From: Mortierella alpina
Lineage: Eukaryota; Mortierellomycota; Mortierellomycetes; Mortierellales; Mortierellaceae
Direction: 5' to 3'
Assembly (NCBI GenBank): GCA_029449245.1
Contig: JANATF010000001.1
Span: 1,178,001 to 1,242,000, forward strand
DNA: 64,000 nucleotides
Positions 1 to 11,000 of this stretch are shown here, in pieces (positions within the stretch are counted from its first letter, which is position 1; the number at the start of each line of letters is the position of its first letter). A program made the translations under genes and the position numbers. Below the pieces are notes generated by a model. That model had not been told where the DNA came from. It did no database searches and saw nothing but the letters and a program-made list of their open reading frames with translations.

Positions 1-246
1 GAAGAGAATGCAGACGGCAGCGCCGCGACCAAGGGCCGCTCCCGACCCAGCCGCCTTGTCCTGGAGCAGTCTGTGGTTGCTTCCTCGTCGTCGTCCTCGC
101 TGCCTGGCAGTCCTGCGCTGGAGCAGTATGTCGAGACCGAGGCCGAGTCTAGCTATTCAAGCAGCTCCTCGAGGCCGACGTCTCCCCGCTCCATGATCAC
201 TGGAGCGGCTTCGCCTGCCCTCGGCAAGCGCTTCAAGGACGATTGA
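1..246 (+). CDS. C-terminal end of an unidentified Ser-rich protein (5' partial)
   Basis: The frame starting at base 1 is open with no stop until TGA at 244-246, giving 81 residues without a Met at the edge, so the gene begins left of the window. The segment is low-complexity: Ser runs, Glu, and several Ser-Pro/Thr-Pro pairs (PGSPAL, RPTSPRS, ASPALG) that could be phosphorylation sites, ending in a basic-acidic KRFKDD. No domain is visible and I do not recognise the protein. It is followed by an AT-richer 3' region at 265-360 that fits a 3' UTR. That it is coding rests on frame openness and composition only. Confidence 0.55.
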   Translation, partial: EENADGSAATKGRSRPSRLVLEQSVVASSSSSSLPGSPALEQYVETEAESSYSSSSSRPTSPRSMITGAASPALGKRFKDD

Positions 247-811
247 ACGGCTCGCACCCGCGCACCCTCATTTTACGTTACCTTAACTCCACCTCTTAAT
301 TCTAGTAGCCACCCTTGTACCATATCATCGTGCATCTTGTAAAATATAATAGACCGTTCTATACACCTATCCACGGCTTGCTCTGTAAGCCTTGAAAAGA
401 GAGTTTGGGAGGCGAAGCGCTTTTTCCTTGTTGCATGGGTGCACAGTAGATGAGAAAACCCGTTTCAGGCTTGAGCGCGTTTCTCTTGTTTTTTCGCAGT
501 ATTTATGTCCTCACCCATCCCCTGTCGTCTCATTCCTTTTTTTCCCTCACTCCTGCCTCTCTCTCTCTCACTCACTCTCTCTCACTCTCGCACGCGTCGT
601 CCCCATTGCCTTCACTCGCTCCCATTCACCCCCATTCACCCCTGCTCGCCCACCCCACCACGACGCCGCCTGTCCCCGTCCGTCAGCTGGCCGGCGGGTG
701 TCCCTGACAAGCCTAGAGCCAAAGCCTGCGAGGCGCGCGCGTGGCGCTGTGCTCCACCCATCCATTCACGCCACCAAACCCATCCCCTGTCGCGCTCCAT
801 TCCAGCCAAGC
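247..811. other. Intergenic region: 3' UTR of the left gene and pyrimidine-rich promoter of the PARP gene
   Basis: No gene is supported. Bases 250-370 are AT-rich and fit a terminator/3' UTR. Bases 500-660 are a long C/T-rich tract (CTCTCTCTCACTCACTCT type), typical of fungal promoters just upstream of the start codon. Open frames crossing this tract on both strands are compositional artefacts. Confidence 0.5.
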
Positions 812-3800
812 ATGCCGCTGATTCAGACTTGCATGGACGAGTTCTCAGACCTGTTCCGTCCATTCTTCGAAGACTGTCCGCCCGAGGTCGAGGCTGCGGC
901 ATCCATCCCCATTGACCAACCTCTACCAACACCAACACCAGTACTGCCGCTCTGGCCTGTCAAGCCGCCCACACCAGACTCGAGCTCGATCAAGCTGCTC
1001 AACCTCGACCCGAACACCCATCCAGACCTTTGCAGGACCGTCGCCGGTGATTTCTACAGTCACACACGCGATGGCTCCGACTACTCCATCCAAAGTGTCC
1101 ACATCCTCCGAAACCCTCTTGTGTGGAAGCGGTATCAAGCAGAGAAACAGCTGCGGCGCCAGCTTGCTCAGGAAGAACGGGAAAGGCGGAAACAAGCCAT
1201 GGCGCAAAATACCGTCTCGCAACCAACGTCGGCAGGCGCAGCGTTCTTGACCACAGAATCACCCGCGCAGGATGATATAGACAACCTAGACCCCATGGAG
1301 CTGTTCCGGGACGAGGTCTTGTTCCATGGAACCCATAAGAAGCACATCCCGTCTATCCTGCTCAACGGATTGGATCCCAGGACAACAACTCGCGCCAGCT
1401 ACGGCAAAGGCGTCTATTTTTCCGACTCGATAGAAAAGTGCACAGGCTACATCGATGCACAGGTGTCCATGGAGCAGGAGTACTCGATTATTGTGTGCTG
1501 CGTTCTGCTGGGCAACGTTTTTGTCGAGCCCTACTCCAAAAAGACTCTCCACAGCCAGACCATGTTCCTCCCAACGGGATACGACAGTGCAGTCGCTCAG
1601 GGCCTATTTCAAGAATGGATAGTGTAAGTCCCTGTATGGTATATACATGAATTTTTTTTTTGTTACAGTTCCACAGGGCATCCTACTAACTGACTGATGC
1701 ATCCTGACTTTCATTCGCAGCTTTGAAAAGTCCCAAATCCTTCCGCTGTGCGTCGTCAATTTCAAGACGACAAATAGGCCCGATAGCTTTTTCCGCCTGA
1801 GCAATCCTGTTGTCCTCCTTCGTGGTGCATCCGTTTATCCCTCAATCTTCGAGGACATTCCATCGGTATGCACTGTCTTAACACCCACCGACGACAGTCT
1901 GGACTCTCTTACCGCTAATGAGCTTGAATGGCATCGCCCAGACAAGACACAAGAACTGGTCCTATCAGAAGTCCTGCATATACCCACAGCGATAGTCCAA
2001 GTGTGCAGTATCGGAAAAGCCCCGTATAAAGCCTCGTACTTCAAGCAAGTCGACAGCTCAGGAGCAGCGACGATATTTTGTCTCCTTGACAGTCAAATAG
2101 ATCTGCTGAAAGCTGCATGTTTGAACGTGCAGATACTCCAGGGACGGCTGGACCAGGATATGCGGAGCTCAGTATCGTACAAGAATTCCCGAACGACTTT
2201 TATTGCAGAACAGACCGCCCGAATATGGGATGGGGAACGCCTGCTGACACTCTCGGCAGAAGTCCTTCCAGAGCTAGAACGCATCCAGGAAGAAGGCAGG
2301 GCGGAATCGGCGGAGCTCGAGCAACTGACTGCAACCGCGTTGCAGCTCGGCAGACCAGACATTCTCCAGAGCCATGAGTTCCGTTTGGCAGCGCACCCCT
2401 ATCAATCACGCCTGGCGGAGCTAAAGGCGACATATGACCTTAAAGCTGCTCCTCTGAACAACTGGACGTCTGAGCAGCATCAGGCAGCAGCCCTGGTGCG
2501 CAAGGAACGCCACGACTTGGAGCTTTATGTTCGTGAAAACGAGGCTAGGCACGAACGACAGGCGGCAGCTATTCAAGGAGAAAAAACCAGGATTAGCCAG
2601 CAGGCTCGTGGCATGGTCAAGACCTTGACTGAGGCAGAGGTTCAGAGGCGCAGGACTGAAGCCTATCAAGTTCTAACCGATCCGATCAAGAAATTCTCGC
2701 TCAAGCTCAAGGAAGTCGACACCAGCACTACCCAGATTTGGCCTCTTGTGGTCGCAGAGATGCTTATGCCTTGGTTGGTAGTCAAGCAACTACCCTATGA
2801 AAAGCAGCAGCTCCTGAACAGCACGGAACCCAAAATGTCATTTTTCCAACTTATGGGCGTGAACTCGACTGTAGTCCCGCGTAACTGGTGGGAGTCTACC
2901 CCACAGTCGGCTTTTGAGCAGCTCATGGCCTCCAGTATGTTTTGGCCCATCGACCCACGCCGGCGATTGCCCAATCGTCGACTTTTTGCACTCAAGGACT
3001 ATATTGAGTGGATCTTTCTAGAGCGAGAGAATCGAATCCGGACGCAACAACAGCACGCGCCTCAACTAGGTTCATCACTTAACCCCTTGGCGGAACTAGA
3101 CCCTGCTCAGTTTAAAGAGGAACAATGGGCCACACTGGACCCTTGCATTCTGCAGTCTATCCAAGGACTTTCAAGCCGCGGGGGTCTCGTTGTTTTCAAG
3201 CGTAAAGAGCGTCAAGAAGAGCTGGATAAGATGGGCACGGATCTGCTAGGTGGGCTCTTTGTGGACGCTGAAGAACACATGCTCATACGCGATGAGGCTC
3301 CTCCACCCTCCTCATCTGGACCTGGAAGCTCCAAGCTGCCGCCTGCAGAGTGTCCGATTTGTCAAGAGGAGCTCGTGCTATCTAAACCAGGCACCAGCCC
3401 TGGAGGAGTCGATCCGGACAAGGTGGTCAAGATCAAGAGCTGTCGACATTGCTTTCACGAGGAATGCATAACCCAGTGGTTTCAATCGGCTGGCGCCCAG
3501 CTCAAATGCCCAATGTGCAACATTATGTGTTCAGCCAGGACCGGGAAAGCCAAGGTGATCAAACTAGGGCCGATGCCAGATGCTGTGATGGGCTACAGCT
3601 TCGATGTTCGGCTGTGCTGCTATCTCATTTACATCGTCATTCCCTCGCATACGATTATGAATGGCGACACGTCGACTACGGTGAAGACGGACCTCCGATG
3701 GGCCATTGTGCCGTTCTCGGGGCGGATGGGGCCATTGCTCATGATCCGGCTTATATGTCTTTTTTACTATGGTCACTTGTTCCGGCATGGCCGATCACTG

Positions 3801-4121
3801 TCCCGGAACCGAGATAATGTGGTGGTATGGAACGGTGTCCACTTGCGGACCAGTATGCTGGGCGCACATGGATATCCAGCCCCAAACTTTGAAAAGAACT
3901 GCTGGGACGAAATCAACCAAAAGGGCGTTGCTATGGGTCTGGACGAACTTGTTCTGAGCGTGCCTCCGCTGGAAGGTGTCGTAGTACCGGCCCGGGCGGA
4001 AACTCCGACTCTGGAGGGCTTTTCGTTCCCCCCCGAGCTAGCGGAGGAGTTGGCAGCACAGCATGCACTGGAGCATCTTTTTGATGAGAGGCATCCTTTA
4101 CTGTTTCGTGCTGGACAGTGA
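812..4121 (+). CDS. PARP catalytic domain + RING finger + Deltex C-terminal domain protein
   Basis: Model join(812..1623,1721..4121), 1070 aa. The donor is GTAAGT, the acceptor TTCGCAG, and the phase closes. Residues about 90-300 are an ADP-ribosyltransferase of the PARP type: a VHILRNPLVWKRYQ helix, H172 in LFHGT, Y202 in YGKGVYFSD and E268 in QEWIVF. This is the H-Y-E triad that family knowledge links to chain-forming PARPs. Residues about 300-800 are a charged, partly coiled linker. Residues 815-870 are a RING-H2: CPIC, then C-x-H-x2-H-x2-C, then CPMC. Residues about 887-1020 match the Deltex C-terminal (DTC) fold: VVVWNGVHLRTSM, GAHGYP and WDEINQKG. H978, H987 and E1001 lie where the DTC ADP-ribose-binding residues are expected. 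Likely role (inference): an E3 ligase that couples ubiquitin to ADP-ribose chemistry. ATG 812 is chosen because upstream frame residues are promoter sequence. Confidence 0.88.
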
Positions 4122-4228
4122 TCCTTTTTGTTATCAAAGGGTCGTCTGGTGGTTGCTACTCGCGCGGAAGATATATATTTGCTACAAACACATTAAAGAT
4201 CGATTTTTTTTTTTTTTACTTGTCATAC

Positions 4229-5117
4229 TCAAGCGTTTATTCTTCGTACGGTTCGTTCGAGCGTGGCGGCCATAGCTTCGAGTCGCTCTAGCATGGCTCG
4301 CACATCTGAATCATCGGAGCCACGAACTAGACCTCGTTTTGCATCCAGCAGGGTCTTTTGTGTTTGTGGGTCTGTTAGGCTTTCCACTGCTCCTCTGATA
4401 TCTCGGATATTGTCCAGCATCTCGCGCAACGACTGCTGTGTCTCGTTCAATCTCCTGGCTTCAAGCCCTAAACCTGGAAAACGAAATAAGTAGTAAAAGA
4501 TGAACAAAGATGTGTCAACTCTGCGGTGCTTCAAGATCTTGTGGAAGCCCAAGGGATCGGTCAAAGTAAAATACCTGGGACGGTGTCCTGAACCTCAGTC
4601 CGGTGCGGATAGGTCTGCAAGTGCGAGGAGATGTCTTGGTTGAAGACGTGCTGGAATGCGTCCATTGTTTCCATAAGCTGCTTTGTAGCCTTGTTCAAGG
4701 CTGCGAGACCCGAAGCATCCAGACTTAGTGAAGGTGATGAGGTGGTGCTCAGTCCTGGATCCTTTTTCGCAAAGAAGCGGAAAAAAGAGTGAGTTACAGT
4801 TCTTTGGGAAGAGTAGGATGGGTGATGGAGGTGCCTGGTCCTCTCACAGTATGTACCTTTGCCAGGAAGTGTCCTAGTTTCTGTTGTGCGTTGTTGACAA
4901 GTCCTTGAAGTTCTGACAGGATGTGGTCCAGCGGCCGTTGCTCGGGGTCCTGTGTCTGGGAGTGCTTTGCTTGAATCAGGAGATTGTCTGGGAAGAGTTG
5001 GATTGAATCTGTAAAAACGGATTGATGCCATTGTGGAGTGGAGACCAGCGTGTCCATGAGCCGGCAGGCATTGATTGCATCCACACGGGTGCTCGTCGCA
5101 CGATGGGTGGCATTCAT
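4229..5117 (-). CDS. Small coiled-coil protein, function unknown
   Basis: Model complement(join(4229..4473,4575..4761,4857..5117)), 230 aa. The phases close and each junction has GT-AG borders; the acceptor before the second exon (AAAAAG) is weak. The N-terminal third (MNATHRATST onward) is compact and has a helix LDHILSELQGLVNNAQQKL. The second exon carries another helix (ALNKATKQLMETMDAFQHVFNQDI). The third is heptad-like (LREMLDNIRDIRGAVESL, then ERLEAMAATLERTV). The predominance of Leu/Ile heptads over 230 residues suggests a subunit of a coiled-coil complex, of the tethering or BLOC kind, but I do not recognise the family. It is convergent with the PARP gene (107 bp between stops) and divergent from the protease gene. 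An alternative frame with a signal-peptide-like start at 5172 looks less likely. Confidence 0.6.
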
Positions 5118-5310
5118 TGCACGAGCTGAGGAGGAGTAGGAGGAATAAAAGAGCCAATTCGAGGGCGATCACATCGGGCCCACTCTATCTGCCTGGCTGA
5201 TAAAGGGTCCTGTGCACTGTCCTTCACCTTCTTCCATGCCACGGCGCTTTGAGTCCTCTCCTCGGCAACACTGTTCTCTGCTCTTGTTTCTTTTTCCTTG
5301 CACTATAGAG
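5118..5310. promoter_or_regulatory. Short divergent promoter between the coiled-coil gene and the aspartic protease gene
   Basis: Only 193 bp separate the two divergent start codons. The protease side is pyrimidine-rich (5260-5300, TTGTTTCTTTTTCC). No clear TATA box is seen on either side. The frame of the protease stays open up to an upstream ATG at 5212, so the true border is not certain. Confidence 0.4.
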
Positions 5311-6903
5311 ATGAAAAGGCTTGCCGCAATCATGCACCCTTCCGCCACTTTGATGCTCACTGGCCTCACTGGCCTGTCCTTGCTTTTGATGTCTATCGAG
5401 CTCTGCACTGCCATGCCAAGTGTTCTGCCAGACTTGTACACCTCGTCCTCTTTTCTCTCTTCATTTGAGCACCCTGTGCGGTTCAAGTTGGACCGTAACG
5501 AGCCTTCCTCTCCAGAGTGGTTGGCAGTGCGATCGTTTTCGGAGCCTTGTGGTCTAGGGGAACGACACTCTGCGAGGATATCTGAGCCAGTAGTTGACGT
5601 GGCTCTGACGGGCATCCCGCGAGACTATGGATATACGGCTACATTTTCCATCGGCACCTACGACACGGAAGGCGAGGACCGTCTCTTCCATTTACTCATT
5701 GACACCGGCTCGGACCTGATTGTTCTCACGTCGGAGGAATGCACCGATCTCGAATGTCGCAAGGTCTCTCATCGTTTCAATTGCTCTGCATCCCTAACAT
5801 GTGCCCCCGTGGTCAACAATTGGACAGGCAGCGATCGAGCAGTCCAACGATACGGCGACAGCACCAAGGCTGCAGGAAGGCTGGTTCAAGACACTGTACG
5901 ATTCGTTGCTTCGGATCCCGTGAACGGACTCGACTTGGATCCTCTGGCGGATCATACCACACGCAGCACCTCCACCACAGGCACAGTGCTCACACTGGTA
6001 GATCAGCCGATACTGGTGGTAGATCAACCCGGTTTACGACTCTTCAAGAGCTACGGCGCTGCGGTCGATGGTATCCTTGGCTTGAACCTCGGCAGCTCAC
6101 TCATTACCAAAACTATGATTCAAAACCTACGAAACACCACGACAGTATCAGGCTTGCCACCCTCACCTTCGACCCTTCGTCCATCGTATGCATCTTCTCC
6201 TTCTTCTTCTTTGGATATCAACAATCATGCACTCCAGGACTCAACCACCGCTGTGAGCATTGGGTTCATGAGTCTATGGCTCGGGCATTCGTACGAACCC
6301 GGGCAAGGGGGCGAGATGCTTTTGAATGCCCTGGATGCGTCTCGGTTCCAGGGCCCTATCCACTGGACGGATCGAGGGCCGAGTCCTTATGACTGGACGG
6401 TTCCTCTTGACAAGGGCATGTGGTTATTGGACCCGTTGAGCGGCCAGGAGGAGGCTCCCTTAGTAGGAAGTGAGCATACGTTTGCGGTGATGGACTCGGG
6501 TTCGGATGGGATTTATCTACAGCGGTCGATGTACGATGCGCTGTTTCTGAAGATGCCGGGGGCGAGACAGTTGGCAGAGACGGGGTATTGGCGAGTGCCT
6601 TGTGAAGGGACGATGGAGCTGGTGTTTGGGATCCAGGGGGAGGTGTACAAGATCCCGTATGCGGATTGGGTCAAGAACCCATCATCGACGACGACCACGA
6701 CAATGTCAACGACGATGACGGAGAGTGCGAATGCGACGATGAGGATGGAGAGGGAGACTGGAACCAAAATGTGCCAGTCGAGAGTGTTTGGCAGCTCGCC
6801 GGGGCCGATTCTATTGGGGTCGGCTTTTTTGAGGACGGTTTATACGATTTTTGACTTTTCGAAGCCTGGGCAGGAGCGCGTTGGGCTGGCGAGATTAGCG
6901 TAA
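5311..6903 (+). CDS. Secreted pepsin-family (A1) aspartic protease
   Basis: This is a single-exon frame of 530 aa from ATG 5311. An in-frame ATG at 5212 would add 33 residues, but the 5311 start puts a classic signal peptide at the N terminus (MKRLAAIM, then a Leu/Met-rich core ending at ELCTAMP). The two catalytic aspartates sit in LLIDTGSDL (D131) and FAVMDSGSDG (D395), the DTG/DSG pair of family A1. A hydrophobic GILGLNLGSS motif lies between the lobes and a C-terminal PGPILLGSAFLRTVYTIFD matches the conserved end of the fold. It is longer than pepsin (about 330 aa): there is a 100-residue leader/propeptide, a Ser/Pro-rich insertion near residues 280-300, and a Thr/Ser/Met-rich loop at residues 450-475. 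No C-terminal GPI signal is seen. Likely secreted or vacuolar; substrate unknown. Confidence 0.85.
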   Translation: MKRLAAIMHPSATLMLTGLTGLSLLLMSIELCTAMPSVLPDLYTSSSFLSSFEHPVRFKLDRNEPSSPEWLAVRSFSEPCGLGERHSARISEPVVDVALTGIPRDYGYTATFSIGTYDTEGEDRLFHLLIDTGSDLIVLTSEECTDLECRKVSHRFNCSASLTCAPVVNNWTGSDRAVQRYGDSTKAAGRLVQDTVRFVASDPVNGLDLDPLADHTTRSTSTTGTVLTLVDQPILVVDQPGLRLFKSYGAAVDGILGLNLGSSLITKTMIQNLRNTTTVSGLPPSPSTLRPSYASSPSSSLDINNHALQDSTTAVSIGFMSLWLGHSYEPGQGGEMLLNALDASRFQGPIHWTDRGPSPYDWTVPLDKGMWLLDPLSGQEEAPLVGSEHTFAVMDSGSDGIYLQRSMYDALFLKMPGARQLAETGYWRVPCEGTMELVFGIQGEVYKIPYADWVKNPSSTTTTTMSTTMTESANATMRMERETGTKMCQSRVFGSSPGPILLGSAFLRTVYTIFDFSKPGQERVGLARLA

Positions 6904-8023
6904 AGAGAGGCATTGGAGAGATAGGCTGGGTGAGTAGCCTGTGTGTATGCTGTGTGTGTTGTTGACGTGTAAAGGGTCTGATCTTGGAAGACGTCAAGCG
7001 TGGTATGCTGCGCGAGTGTAGTTTTTGTATAGGTGCCAGATGGGGCGAGGATATGATAATGATGCTGGTAGGGAGTGGGGTCAGAGGTGGAGACAAGACC
7101 ATTCAGGCTGGTCTGGCAATAAAGAGTCAGGCCCCAATGTAGTCTTTCGACGTGCTGATTGGACAATCCGCGAACAAGGTTCTTTCAAGTCACATGGAGC
7201 AAGGTACGCCGTGGAGACTATGTGCGCAAGAGGAGGGGCATCTGGAGACCCTGGTGGGCACCTCTCGTTGAGCATAGGCTGGAGGAGATGAGCAGGTGCA
7301 GCAGGGGAGGATACCGCATTGCAGTGTCTCTTGATGCCCCTCGTCCCACGCATGCGGGTGAGGGCCGTCTTCCTGTGGCCGGATGGGGAATGGAAGGATG
7401 GTGGATGTGTGTGGATGGGATGTGCTGGCGTGGGAGAAAGTGTGGGCAAGTACCAAATTAGGAAGGTACCTCTGTTTCTCCCACGCAAAGGCTCTTTTTA
7501 GTCCTCTCGCCTGCTTCTCGCCTTCTTGCCCTCTGGTCGTGGTCCCCCGCAATCTGTGCTAGTGCTAGCAGCAATGGGCAGCTCGAGATGCCCCTCCCCC
7601 GAGGATGGGTTGCGGATGAGTGCAGTCGACCCGCCTGGCCTGCCCCACGGGTCTCGTTGCAGCCTCCTCGTCATCAGGAACACAAGCTCTCCCGCCATAT
7701 GAAGTACATGTAGTCGATACAGGTGGATGCCCTCGCAGCCAACGACTGCCCGAGTCTCTGTGACCCATATAAAGGCCTGCTCTGCTCCTCCCTCCCCCGT
7801 TTCTCTCTCTTTTCTCCCCCTCTTCTCCTCTCTTCTGTCTCCTCCTCTATTGCCAGCCCTCCTTCCTCTCTGCTCGTTTTCTCCATCTCCACACTCTCTC
7901 TTCATCTCCATTCATCCTCATTCCCCATTCCTCATTCCTCGTCCATTCTGTTCTGCTTCGTTTTTGTTTGCCGTGTAGCTTCCCTTGTGCCATATAGTTT
8001 GTATCATACATAGCCGACCCAAC
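6904..8023. other. Intergenic region, 1.1 kb: protease 3' end and promoter of the saccharopine gene
   Basis: No gene is supported. Bases 7785-7975 form a long C/T tract just before the saccharopine gene; its complement gives a spurious Arg/Glu-rich frame on the minus strand. Bases 7180-7480 are GC-rich with overlapping frames on both strands and no domain. A TATA-like element lies at 7768. Confidence 0.5.
7768..7773 (+). promoter_or_regulatory. TATA box of the saccharopine gene
   Basis: CATATAAAGG occurs once in the intergenic region, about 255 bp before ATG 8024 and immediately before the pyrimidine tract. That spacing would leave a leader of roughly 200 nt. This is inference from motif and position only. 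Confidence 0.4.
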
Positions 8024-11000
8024 ATGTCCTCTCAAGCATCCCTGGCCACCAAGGTCCTGCCCCGTCTCGGTGCAGGCAGACGCCATCTCTCCTCGACGAT
8101 CAACCGCTCCATGACCAAGCGCGCGCTCTCCTCGTCATCTGCTGCCTCAGCCAAGACCTACTTCCCGCAGTCCACACCCGCCATCCAGCAGCATGCCCAC
8201 CCTCGCCAGACCACCCGTCATCAGCAGCAGCAGTTCCAGAAACACACCTCGACCTCGCTCAACCCTTACAAGTCTATCGCGATCCGTCGCGAGGGCAAGA
8301 ACCGTTGGGAGCGACGTGCTGCCCTGACGCCCGAGGCTGTCGAGAAGCTTATCAAGGAGACCGGCATCAAAGTCTATGTCCAGCCCAGCACCAAGCGCAT
8401 CTTCACGGACGACAAGTACCGTGCTGCTGGCGCCACCATCCAAGAGGATCTCTCTGTCGCAGATGTGATTCTGGGCATCAAGGAGGTCCCCGTCAAAGAC
8501 TTGATCCCCGGAAAGACCTATGTCTACTTTTCGCACACGCACAAGGGTCAGGAGTACAACATGCCCATGTTGCAGGACGTGCTTGACAAGGTACACACCA
8601 TATACCATTCTGCAGTTTTCGCTGCCAGTTGTCGATGCGCATAGGTCAATTTTATTGACAAGTGACTCACCTGTCGCCTACTACGCTCATCTTCTAGAAA
8701 ATCCGCCTGATCGATTATGAGCTGATGGCCAACGAGCAAAAGCAGCGTCTGGTCCTCTTTGGAAAGCACGCCGGATATGCTGGTATGATTGATGGCGTCC
8801 ACGGGTTGGGTCAACGCCTGCTTGGTCTCGGCTACAGCAGCCCCTTCTTGGTATGTGTCTTGATCTGATGCCCTGCAAAGCTTGAACAGAGACTCAATGG
8901 TCGGAGAACTTGATTCAGAGCAAAAGTCATTGATATTTGTCCCCTCTACTTCGCAGCATGTCGGTATGGCACACAACTACAAGACATTGGCCTCTGCCAA
9001 GATTGCTTTGCAGTCACTTGGCAACACCATCTCGGACGAGGGCACACCCAAGGAGTTTGGACCCATGACCTTCACTTTCACAGGAGGCGGAAATGTTTCC
9101 AAGGGCGCTCAGGCTGTTTTCAAGTCCCTTCCCCACGAGTTTGTGGACCCCAAGGACCTTCCCAAGATTGCCACTAGCAAGAGTAAGAACTCTTGTCAGA
9201 CAGGAGCGCTCAATCAGGCGTGCACTCTCTTCAAAGAATGGTCAACTAACGCTTTCCTGTGAACCTTCTCTTGCTGTGATAGACGCTCGCCTGGACCGCA
9301 TCTACGCTGCTGAGGTCAACATCGAAGACCACATCCGCCACAAGACCAAGAATGTTTTCACTACCGCCGAAGATTATTTTGCTCATCCCGAGCAGTTCAC
9401 TTCGACGTTCCACAAGGACATTGCCCCCTACTCTTCCATGGTTATCAACGGAGCCTACTGGGACCCTCGTTACCCTCGCCTGATGACAACCGAGCAATTG
9501 AAGACGATCCAGAGCGATCCAGCCAACAAGTTCAGAATGCTCAGCATCGCTGACATCTCATGCGACATCAATGTAAGCTTTCGCAAACACGTTTACGCAC
9601 TCACACATACACACATGCACCTTCTCCCCTTCAACAAGGCAGCATTTTTTTAACCCCACCCCCTCTTCCGACTGATCCTTATCTAGGGTTCTTTCGAATT
9701 CATGTCTCATGCCACTGCCATCGAAGATCCCTTCTTCTATGTTGACGCCATCAGTGGAAAGGAGCACAAGGATACGGAGGCTCCTGGAGTTCAGATCATG
9801 TCTGTGGACATCCTCCCCTCTGAGCTGCCCATGGAGAGCAGCCAACACTTTAGCGACTCGTTGTACCCCTTCATCAAGGAATTGGTAAGGAGCCTTACAA
9901 AAGCCAAAGCGAAATGGTCTCACTCTGATATGCGGTATAAGCAAATTCATCCTGACACGATCTGGGGTTCCGTTTAGATTCGTGACAACCACGCCCACCC
10001 TGTTCTCGCCGGCGCCACCATTGCTGAGAATGGCTCTCTCAAGCCCGCTCACGAGGGATTGGCCAAGATCCTTAAGGACACACATGCCAAGGAGAACCTG
10101 AGCAAAATCAAGTGTGCTCTCAGCACACCCACCGGTGTTCCTAAAGCAAAGAATGTCCTTTTGTGCGGATCTGGCTTTGTTGCCGGTCCTCTTGTGGATT
10201 ATCTCCTGAGAGATCCCAATGTCAACATCACCATTGCCAGCAACTCTCAGACAGAGGCCACGTCGTTGGCTCTGGGCAGAGCCAACACCAAGGTTGTGCC
10301 CTTGGATGTCAAGGACAACGCCAAGATGGCGTCGCTCGTCAAGGAGTCCGACATTGTTGTCAGCTTTGTCCCTGCGCCGTTCCACCCCATCATTGCTGAG
10401 CACTGCATTGCGGAGAAGAAGAACATGGTGACGGCCAGTTACATCAGCCCAGCCATGAAGGCCCTGGACGAGAGGGCTCAGCGCGCTGGAATCACCATCA
10501 TGAACGAGATTGGATTGGACCCCGGTATTGATCATCTTAGCGCCATGAAGATGATTGACGAAGTCAAGGCCGAGGGCGGCAAGGTCACGTCCTTTGTTTC
10601 ATGGTGTGGAGGTCTGCCGGCTCCCGAGGCCTCAAACGTGCCTCTGAGCTACAAGTTCAGCTGGTCGCCTCGCGGTGTGCTCACTGCCGGTATGAACGAT
10701 GCCAAGTTCAGGATGCACAATGGCTTCCACGAGATTGCTGGCAAGGACTTGATGAAGAAGCACTTCCCGGATGTGCCAATCTACCCCGGCTTCAACCTCG
10801 AGGGTGTGGCCAACAGAGACTCGCTTAGCTATGCTGAGACTTATGGACTGGGCCCTGTTGAGAAGCTGGACACCATGTTCCGTGGCACACTTCGCTACAA
10901 GGGCTATGCTGATCTGATGTATTCCTTCAACAGACTGGGACTCTTGAACGCTGAATCCAGCCAACAGGGCTTCAACACCTGGGTATGTGTAGCCGCAGTG

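Noticed and set aside
392-811. N-terminal extension of the PARP frame to 392
   Set aside because: The residues are encoded by a CT-rich promoter tract (Ser/Leu/His/Pro-rich); ATG 812 gives a protein-like start.
4561-5172. Signal-peptide-like frame on the minus strand starting at 5172
   Set aside because: It conflicts with the frame of 4857-5117, which joins the next exons with closing phases; the downstream part of this frame is intronic.
7498-7911. Arg/Glu-rich minus-strand frame
   Set aside because: It is the complement of the pyrimidine tract before the saccharopine gene and has no domain.
9558-10535. 325-aa minus-strand frame
   Set aside because: It is antisense to the saccharopine dehydrogenase exons; the sense frame has clear motifs.
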